From contig RBNI01003404.1 of the NCBI GenBank assembly GCA_003990745.1, positions 1 to 15,932 of the forward strand: 15,932 nucleotides of DNA. Direction: 5' to 3'. This DNA comes from Jimgerdemannia flammicorona (taxonomy: Eukaryota; Mucoromycota; Endogonomycetes; Endogonales; Endogonaceae). The notes under the pieces were generated by a model. It did no database searches, had not been told where the DNA came from, and saw only the letters and a list, made by a program, of their open reading frames with translations. Made by a program: the position numbers and the translations under genes. Positions 9,830 to 15,932 of this stretch are shown piece by piece (positions within the stretch are counted from its first letter, which is position 1; each line of letters opens with the position of its first letter).

Positions 9830-10190
9830 TTCTTTATCATCACTGTCCTCCAGAAGGGCTGGTGGTTCGTCATCTTCCTCCTCCTCCTTTTCCTCTTTGG
9901 CTTGTTCCTTGAGAGTCTTCTCTCTTCTTTGGTAGTAGATCTCCTTGATTTTGCTAGTGTACTGGTAGCACTCATTGACATGCTCCATACAGTACATTCG
10001 GATCCCATGTGGGTAGACTCCTTGTAGTGCATATCCTTCTGTGATCTTCTTGCATCATTCTTCTTCACTCATCCATCCAACTTTCTTCTTCTTTTTCTGT
10101 GTAGTCACCATGTAAGCTTCTTCTTGCTCATCTTCCTCCATCATGGAGAGTACTCCTTTGTTGACATTGATGGGAATTTGCATCTTCTGA
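9830..10190 (-). pseudogene. Pol linker between protease and dUTPase (acidic, unrecognised)
   Basis: This is the stretch between the insertion point and the dUTPase, in the same frame. It begins with a basic patch (TTQKKKKKVGWMSEEE), has one TGA at 10055-10057, then CMEHVNECYQYTSKIKEI and a long Glu-rich run (EEKEEEEDDEPPALLEDSDD). I recognise no domain. A charged tether that gives the dUTPase room in the polyprotein is an inference only. Confidence 0.6.
10173..10190. repeat. Target-site duplication, left copy (18 bp)
   Basis: GGAATTTGCATCTTCTGA is repeated at 11394-11411 with one T/C difference. The pair brackets the poly(A) insertion. Removing the insertion with one copy restores a continuous protease-to-linker reading with no frame change, since the removed length of 1221 bp is a multiple of three. 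Confidence 0.9.
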
Positions 10191-10787
10191 CCCTTTCTCC
10201 ACTACCTTACCGGTTACAAGGTTTGGTAGGCAACCTTCCAAGTCCCCTTTCCCCTATTATTGCCCCCTCTACCTCAGGTTGATTTGCTGTGCCTGCAAGG
10301 GCATGGTGGGAGGAGGGCAATGGTGATGAGTTGCCTCTTTATCGGTGTCGGATCAGTGTCTTCTCCACTTTTTCGCGGTTTCTGGTATCTTCAGCTGTGT
10401 CTAGAGTGCACCCATTTTGGTGCGGCACCTTCTTCCTTTTGCCATCACTAACAAGGTGCTGTCTCAGTATGTCTCGGGCTATGTAGAGAGTCAGCCAACC
10501 TTGGGCATCAAGTGCTCAGTATAGGTTACCTGCAGGTCCTCGGTGCCTGTGGTGGGGCCCTCTGGCTTTGGCAAGCTTCCTGGCGAGCGCGGTTCTGGCA
10601 TAGGTGACTGTTTTTCAGGTGATGTCAGGATGGGAGAGGAGATGGCCGTCACAGATAGGAGGAAGGGTGATTTGGTGAACCAGTGGGGTGCCAGGCTAGG
10701 GGCGGTCATTGGGGCTGGGGCAGACAATATTTTGGTGAGGCCTTTCGATTGGCTAGTGGGGAGTGGGGTGGTGCAGGGGCTGGCATC

Positions 10788-10951
10788 CTGGCTGTACCCA
10801 ACTGGAACCGGGAGCTGACATGGCAATGCAATTGAGGCCCACAGGCTTAGGGAGTGGGACCTTCCTCATTTGGCAGTACCTGACTGGAACTGGGAGCTAA
10901 CATGGTAATATGATCAAGGCCCATAGGCTTGGAGAGTGGGAGTGGGGTCTT
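10788..10951 (+). repeat. Two tandem copies of an 82-bp unit inside the retroinsertion
   Basis: Copy 1 starts near 10788 and copy 2 near 10870. For example actggaac at 10801 recurs at 10883. Over 10795-10859 against 10877-10941 I count 13 differences in 65 positions, all transitions. The unit edges are approximate. 3'-end tandem repeats are common in LINE tails, which weakly favours a LINE origin. Confidence 0.8.
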
Positions 10952-11343
10952 TTCTAGCCCTAGCCCATGTGTAAGTCCTTTGGGGAAGGTATTGCATGTA
11001 AGTCCTTTACTTACCCGCTTTGAATCCACTTTGCTTTCTGTTGGTTGGTTGGGGGGTTTTTCTTTGCCTTGGGCTTTCTTTTGGAGTTTGGGGGGCTATT
11101 CTTTATTCAGTCCTGGCGCTGCTAGATCTGACGTGTAGGTGTGCTCTCGCATGTAAACGATGATCCAGCCCTGGTGAGCAGACAAGTCTAGTCTATGTTA
11201 TGGGAGTTGACATAGCCAGTGTTCAACAGGCATAGCTGGAGCGGTGGAACTGCTGGACAATTTAGTAGCCTAGGTTAATGGGGGGATATTGTTCAGTGGG
11301 TGGTGGGGGAGGGTTTTGGCCTATATAGTCTAGGTTCCCTTCC

Positions 11344-11349
11344 AATAAA
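11344..11349 (+). terminator. Polyadenylation signal AATAAA of the retroinsertion
   Basis: AATAAA lies 24 bp before the 21-A tract at 11373-11393, the normal spacing for cleavage and polyadenylation. This fixes the insertion's orientation as plus. Confidence 0.8.
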
Positions 11350-11393
11350 AATCCGCAGGACTATGAGTCCATAAAAAAAAAAAAAAAAAAAAA

Positions 11394-11411
11394 GGAATTT
11401 GCACCTTCTGA
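11394..11411. repeat. Target-site duplication, right copy (18 bp)
   Basis: GGAATTTGCACCTTCTGA directly follows the poly(A) tract and matches 10173-10190 at 17 of 18 positions. The one mismatch is a transition. Confidence 0.9.
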
Positions 11412-11879
11412 TCTTAGTAGATAATCTGCATCTTCTGAGCATTTAGGTCGATTATTGCTCTGGCTTTGTGAAGCCACTGGTTATTAATAAGAATGTCATA
11501 GTTGGTTGTATTAGTTACTATCACATCCACTGGGATAGTTGCTTCTCCAAACTTGATGGGAACATCTCAGATTTTTCCCCTCTTGTGCCATCTGCTGTAA
11601 CAAACACCAACTTGGTTGCTTCTTCGACCTCCCATCTCAGGCGGTCTACTGCCTTCTTGCTGAGGAGGCATCCTCCTGCTCCTGTATCTATGATGGCTTC
11701 AAAGATTCTGTCTTCGATTTGGCAGATTGCATAGGCAGAAGTCTTGCAGTTGTCTTCACTTTCTTCTCTGGAATCTTCTTGAACATTGTTGGCTTCAGTT
11801 ATCTTCCAACCCTGCTCCTTGGTTGTTTTGGTAAGTCCAAATCTCATTTGCTGTCTAAACATAGGAATTTCTATAAGCT
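11412..11879 (-). pseudogene. Gypsy aspartic protease region of pol (broken)
   Basis: The retroviral-type protease cuts the Gag-Pol polyprotein. The active-site motif IIDTGAGGCLL is present, with DTGA at 11677-11688. The second half reads DVPIKFGEATIPVDVIV, then YDILINNQWLHKARAIIDL, the usual end of a Gypsy protease with an ILG-like segment (here ILI). The halves lie in different frames: a one-base shift occurs near 11570-11580, next to a five-A run and a C run on the two strands. After the shift the frame agrees with that of dUTPase and RT. A TGA next to the shift and a TAA just before the insertion point (after IIY) are further lesions. Another shift near 11880 separates it from the end of Gag, in keeping with several independent small indels. 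Confidence 0.85.
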
Positions 11880-13088
11880 GGCCAAAGGTTGCATGACTTT
11901 TTGTTGGCTGAGATCCTTGAAGATATTATACTTGAAAGTCTTGGTTTTGTGAAGTTTCTTCTCCTTTTCTCCTTCACTAGCTAGAGTGGTTCCTTGGATG
12001 ATATCTTGGACTGCCTGCTCGAGCTCTATATCTTAATCCATTTCTTCGGCTTGGCTTTCTGTGGCCATTTCCATCTGTTTTTCCACTGAGTTCTTCTTGG
12101 GTCTTCCTGGTGGTCTCTTGTAGGGTTCCTTATGAACATCCTTCTTGGTAGTCTGTGCAGGATAGGCCTCCTATTCTTCATCTGACTCTCCAATTTTCTC
12201 GAAGATAATGATGTTGGCCTGTTCCTTATTTTTAGTAGCATTGCTTGGCTGGGCCTTGTGCTTAGTTTCACTTATACATTTATATGAGTAGTGGTCTTCT
12301 TCTCCATAGCTATAGTAGATATCTTTCTTCTTATCTGAGGTAGTGGCAAACTTCTGAATTGGGTGATGATCTCTTCCTCTAATTTCTTTTACTATGTCCC
12401 CTAGGTGAGCAGTCATTTTAGCAAACTGCTTGGCAAGCTCCTCCATGAGATCACTGTTTCTCTGCTGCTTTGTAGCTCTTGTTTGAGGTGTGTTTCGATT
12501 GATCATTGTGGTGGAGATCACACTGGTTGCCTTGGGTGCTTCAATTCTGACTCTAGTGACTCTTTCCATTGTGTGGTCTTGTGGATGTCTGGCTATCTAA
12601 TACTGCTGAGCATAGGTGATCTTTTGTGGCAGATTCAGAACTACTGGTGATGAGCGAATGGCCATAGCTATCTCTGGGTGGACTCCTTTTATGAAGCTTG
12701 CTTTGGCTACTTGATCTTGGATAGCATCAGCATAATCTGCAAGGATTATCTAATATTGGATTCAGGTATAGAATGTGTTTGGATCCTCACTCATTCCTTG
12801 GTATATTGTGTTGAGCTAATCCTTCAGAGCTTGCTTGATCTCATCTGTGTAATAGGTGTTTCAGAGCCAGGTCTTCTGTGCTGTCAGTATGGCATCAGCA
12901 TCATTTTCTGTATGGGTTGCAGCTGTGAATGCTGCTCTGGCAGGACCTCGTAGGCTGAAGGGCATGAGGGCTACTTGCTGTACTGCTGTCAGAGTTCTTA
13001 CAGCAGCATACTGCTCGAAATCATCGATGAAGATAATGATTGATTCATCTAAGGTATATCCATGGAATACTGGTGGTTTCATATCCAT
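11880..13088 (-). pseudogene. Gypsy Gag with damaged zinc knuckle (broken)
   Basis: Gag forms the particle and binds the RNA. The proposed start, MDMKPPVFHGYTLDESI at 13088, fits the usual opening of Ty3/Gypsy Gag proteins, followed by FIDDFEQYAAV and LRGPARAAF, a Retrotrans_gag-like pattern. Several TAG/TAA stops interrupt the capsid part between 12860 and 12570. The nucleocapsid part has a CCHC-like knuckle at 12276-12317, but the first two cysteines are Tyr (TAC and TAT): Y-x2-Y-x4-H-x4-C. An AT-hook-like stretch KRPPGRPKKN lies at about 12123-12093. One frame is kept from 13088 to near 11880, interrupted only by point stops, for example TAG at 12171-12173. The stop density is higher than in the dUTPase part. 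Confidence 0.8.
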
Positions 13089-13191
13089 CTTGTCTTGGTA
13101 TCTTGCCTTGGTTTGTATGGTTGTTTGGATGGTGGCAGTTGTTCATTATTCAGCTTGAAAGTGAGGGATTCATCTTGAATTACCAGCCAAT

Positions 13192-13199
13192 GGGCACCA
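13192..13199 (-). other. tRNA primer-binding site (core)
   Basis: On the element strand TGGTGCCC begins 3 nt after the CA end of the 5' LTR and continues ATTGGCTGG. The leading TGG pairs with the CCA end of a tRNA, in the normal place for minus-strand priming. I could not assign the tRNA. Confidence 0.7.
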
Positions 13200-13202
13200 A
13201 GT

Positions 13203-13668
13203 TGTAATATAGTGGATGCTTAACCTTTGAAGTATGTCAGATTTCTATATCTTGAAAACTTGCTCTTCTTCAACTCCACAGAGTCCTTGGGATACAGGGA
13301 TGGGTGAGTTCAAAGTATATCTGCCCACAGGCTTACTAGTTCCTTTTGCTTTCTCTTTGCTTGAACTATTTCGATCTGAGGTTTATTCACTTGAAGATAC
13401 TGGGTTATTTATACAAGTTTGCTAGCTATAAGGTGGCTAAGTAGTGAGTCATTTTCTGCAAGTATCGAATCTTTTAACATCTGCTAGGATTTCGCTAATT
13501 GCAAACATTCTAATATCTCCTAAATCTTTGCGAATGTTAAAGTTTCTGCATTTTGCAGAATATGACTGCTATTTATAAGGCTAAACTATATAGGGAATCA
13601 GATTCAGGTACTATGATCAAATGTCTAATTCCCCTGTTTCATGTTACTAATTTGGATCAGCCATCACA
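13203..13668 (-). repeat. 5' LTR of the Gypsy element (466 bp)
   Basis: It starts TGTAATATAGTGG and ends AGCCATCACA on the plus strand. It pairs with 5746-6210 and would carry the promoter for the minus-strand transcript. Its right edge passes straight into AT-rich DNA. Confidence 0.95.
13570..13577 (-). promoter_or_regulatory. Candidate TATA box in 5' LTR
   Basis: The element strand reads TATAAATA within CCTTATAAATAGC, about 90 bp into the LTR from its upstream end. The copy at 6112-6119 is identical. A second TATAAATA lies further downstream at 13406-13413, so the true start site is undecided. Confidence 0.45.
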
Positions 13669-13990
13669 ATATGTAATCAGTATATTTCTTAAGTACTAAG
13701 CAAAAAAGCTAGTATATAAGAATAATAATCTCACCTCTGAAGAATTATGAAATAAAATTAAGCCCAATATATCACATCTATATATATTCAGTTGTGAGGT
13801 ATATGTTCTTGACAAAAGCAATACCAATTAGTATAAATTCAAACCAAAAACCAGCAAGCATATATTTCTTAGATATTCTGGTACTGGCAAGATATATAGA
13901 CTCTGAGATCCATATAAGCAACATATTGTCATTTTGTATAATATATAATTCAGAGAAAAAGAAAATAAAGAATCTTGCATGAATATATTA

Positions 13991-14019
13991 GTATATATAT
14001 CTATATCTATATCTATATC
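13991..14019. repeat. TATATC microsatellite
   Basis: About four copies of a hexamer (TATATC) follow a TA run. Confidence 0.8.
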
Positions 14020-14478
14020 CCAGCTAGCATAAGTACAATAACTATTATCAACCTCTCTAATAGTTAATCAAAATTATTTTCAACTGCTATATATATCTAA
14101 GCTAAGATTGCCTGAGCTAAGAATAATGAAGATCAAGATGAAAATAACAGTAGATCTAATGCTAAGGAATCTTCTATAAAGAATAAGTAAAAGCATTCTA
14201 ATGTTCACTAAGAAACTTATTCTAAATTAGAGAGTTATTGAAACATACCAGTAAGCTCTAGATGATAGTAATATCAAGACTATGTAAGCTATACTGAAGT
14301 ATATAAATACATATATATTGCAATATCTGGTAAGCCAAATATATATAATAAAGCCATATAATCTCTAGATACATAGTAAAAAATAGAAATATATAATAAA
14401 TAAGAAGTATAATTCACTTATTGAGAATAGTATATAAAATCTCATACTCTTTTTACTAAATCACTAAATAATTGGATC

Positions 14479-14509
14479 AAAGTAGATCTATAGAATTAAG
14501 ATCTACTTT
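14479..14509. repeat. Perfect 11-bp inverted repeat, 9-nt loop
   Basis: AAAGTAGATCT at 14479-14489 is the exact reverse complement of AGATCTACTTT at 14499-14509. It could form a hairpin. No tract or gene beside it supports a terminator role. Confidence 0.75.
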
Positions 14510-14663
14510 CAAAAATAATATTATAATTATAAGAGTACTAGAGACAGATGATAAGTTGTATAAATAATATAATATATTGAATTTTGAGTATATATATTCA
14601 AAGCTTAAGAATATATATTATTTATATATACTTAATTATTATATCTAAAGTACTTATATTTAT

Positions 14664-15023
14664 AATAAGTATAAGCTTATAAATCTATAAGTCTGTAAGT
14701 CTATAAGTAATAGGTATAAGTTAAGAGGTTTAAATATTACAATAAGTATAAGTCTGTACAAGTAATAAGTATAAGCTAAGAGCTTTAAATATTAATAAGT
14801 ATAAGTTTATAAGTCTATAAGTCTATAAGTAATAAGTAGTATATATAAGCTGAGAGCTTTAAATATTATAATAAGTAAAAGCCTGTAAGCTTGTAAGCCT
14901 ATAAGTAATAAGTATAAGTCTATAAGCCTACAAGTCTATAAGTAATAAGTATAAGTCAAGAGCTTTAAATATTACAATAAGTATAAGTCTGCAAGCCTAT
15001 AAGCCTATAAGCAATAAGTATAA
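14664..15023. repeat. Nested minisatellite: 8-bp TATAAGYC units with a 15-bp spacer motif
   Basis: Runs of an octamer (TATAAGTC or TATAAGCC, with variants) are broken at intervals by GAGCTTTAAATATTA or a close form, starting at 14725, 14780, 14854 and 14960. The spacings of 55, 74 and 106 bp grow because more octamers are added between spacers. Confidence 0.8.
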
Positions 15024-15787
15024 CAACTTATATAATTTCCTATTATATTTAAAAAATATATACTTATTAGCTTTAGATATTGATTTTTTCCTTTTTCTAT
15101 AATATAAGTTTTATATATATCTAAATATATATAAATGTAAAATATCTGGCTTCATTTCACTCTATAAGTGCTCAGAAGTAAGATTGTAATTATTCCTAAA
15201 TTACTTATTATTGTTATCAGATTTCTTACTTAATGCTAAAGATATATATCAGTTATAGATATATACTACTATATTGATAGCCTTGGTCTAATATATAAGA
15301 ATATAAATGATAGTCTAGCTATATTAATTATTATATATACTATTTCTATAGCTATATAGTTAAATCGCTCAGTTATATCATCTGCTGAAGTATATAAAGA
15401 GCTGTTGTTCAATAATATATACTATATTTTCTCAAATACTACTTGAATATACTATTGATGTATTCATATCAATTATCTGAATATATATTATATATTCTAT
15501 ATCTTGTTTTATTTTCTGCAATTATTTTAAATTCTTTGAATTTATCTAGGACTTCATTTTTTACTGATAAGAAGTATATATATACTTTATATATATAATT
15601 ATTGATAAATATGATAAAATATCTCTTTTTACTATAAGAAGTAATATATATTAGACTATATATATATCTATATAGATTAAATTAAATATACTAAATATAT
15701 ATTTTATCTATTTCTAAAACAGTTGTTGAGATGTTTTATTTGCTATATAAGTCCTTATAGAAGTTATTATCAAGATATATATATATA

Positions 15788-15932
15788 CTATAACAAAGTG
15801 GACATATAACTATATAAATATATCAGATTTCTGTATCTTAAAAACTTGATCTTCTTTGACTCTGCAGAGTCCTTTGGGATATAAGAATGAGTGAGTTCAA
15901 AGTATATCTATCTGTAGGCTTACTAGTTCCTT
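15788..15932 (-). repeat. Third LTR of the same family, cut by the window edge
   Basis: From about 15796 the sequence follows the left part of the other LTRs (AGTGGA, then ATCAGATTTCTGTATCTT, then GCAGAGTCC, then GGCTTACTAGTTCCTT). It is in the same orientation but is more mutated, mostly toward A and T. The exact left end is unclear. It could be a solo LTR or part of another element beyond the window. Confidence 0.88.

Larger units (their letters stand above)
10191..11393 (+). mobile_element. Poly(A)-tailed retroinsertion, about 1.2 kb, of unknown parent
   Basis: The block sits between an 18-bp target-site duplication and ends with AATAAA (11344-11349) and 21 As (11373-11393). That is the mark of LINE-driven target-primed insertion of a polyadenylated RNA. 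It is richer in G and C than its Gypsy host. The longest plus-strand frame (10543-10818, 91 codons) shows no domain I know. It has no RNA polymerase III A/B boxes that I could pick out and no tRNA-like start. It could be the 5'-truncated 3' end of a LINE (perhaps the family at 1-5745, whose own 3' end is outside the window), a non-autonomous derivative, or a processed copy of a host mRNA. It inserted after the Gypsy element was in place. Confidence 0.85.
5746..13668 (-). mobile_element. Ty3/Gypsy-type LTR retrotransposon, complete but inactive, with nested insertion
   Basis: Two direct repeats of 465 and 466 bp, each bounded by TG and CA, enclose in minus-strand order a primer-binding site, Gag, protease, dUTPase, RT, RNase H, integrase, a small ORF3 and a polypurine tract. 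RT-RNase H before integrase places it in the Ty3/Gypsy order. Without the nested 1.2-kb insertion and one duplication copy it would be about 6.7 kb. No 5-bp target-site duplication was found: tgaat precedes 5746 and atatg follows 13668. Gag and Pol hold many transition-type stops and at least three frameshifts (near 11880, near 11575, and between 7931 and 7815). The element is dead but nearly full in structure. Confidence 0.93.
13669..15787. other. AT-rich non-coding region
   Basis: About 2.1 kb of very AT-rich sequence with many TATA and ATAT runs lies between two LTRs in the same orientation. No frame of more than about 60 codons with any protein character was seen, no tRNA, and no match to the Gypsy interior by eye. 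The sequence after 13668 is not a polypurine tract, and no primer-binding site was found left of the third LTR. It is probably genomic target DNA or a fully decayed element. The repeats listed separately are the only structure seen. Confidence 0.7.

Noticed and set aside
10543..10818. 91-codon plus-strand frame in the retroinsertion
   Set aside because: There is no known domain, and it runs into the 82-bp tandem unit. It is not enough to call a gene.
13234..13425. Small plus-strand frame, nearly identical at 5776-5967
   Set aside because: The two copies match only because both lie in LTRs. The frame is antisense to the element and shows no protein character.
14479..14509. Hairpin as a transcription terminator
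   Set aside because: No gene ends beside it, and intrinsic terminators are not expected in this nuclear context.
14664..15023. CRISPR-like array
   Set aside because: The repeats are 8-bp units and the spacers are similar to each other. This is a minisatellite in eukaryotic DNA.
15720..15800. Possible Gypsy interior next to the third LTR (cagttgtt at the same distance as at 13136)
   Set aside because: Only eight bases match. The surrounding sequence and the primer-binding site do not align.

Overview
The window contains no host gene that I can recognise. It is a nest of decayed eukaryotic retroelements, most likely from a filamentous fungus. The reasons are the element types (a LINE and a dUTPase-bearing Ty3/Gypsy element), the heavy transition damage, and the abrupt change to very AT-rich DNA on the right. 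No marker gene confirms the taxon.

Layout, left to right. Positions 1-5745 hold a LINE on the minus strand, with its 3' end beyond the left edge. ORF1 (5680 to 3648) is glycine/serine-rich and then RRM-like. ORF2 (3616 to beyond 1) carries an APE-type endonuclease, a reverse transcriptase and a C-terminal Cys/His zinc-binding segment. Positions 5746-13668 hold a complete but dead Ty3/Gypsy element, also on the minus strand. It has two LTRs of 465 and 466 bp, a primer-binding site, a polypurine tract, Gag, protease, a dUTPase domain, RT, RNase H and integrase. A further small reading frame (ORF3) begins inside the last codons of integrase. Between protease and dUTPase the Gypsy element is interrupted by a plus-strand insertion (10191-11393). 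The insertion ends in an AATAAA signal and 21 As and is flanked by an 18-bp target-site duplication. From 13669 to about 15787 the DNA is very AT-rich and non-coding, with a nested 8-bp minisatellite. A third, more mutated LTR of the Gypsy family starts near 15788 and runs off the right edge.

The Gypsy genes would have worked as one replication unit. Gag packages the RNA, a tRNA primes at 13192-13199, protease matures the polyprotein, RT/RNase H make cDNA while dUTPase limits dUTP, and integrase inserts the product. Every premature stop I examined can be explained by one C-to-T or G-to-A transition at a Gln, Arg or Trp codon. Both RT active sites read (F/Y)xDN instead of xDD, and Gag has lost two zinc-knuckle cysteines. 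This is a deamination pattern such as RIP or decay of methylated cytosine. The dUTPase domain is the only enzymatic domain found with all motifs present and no internal stop.
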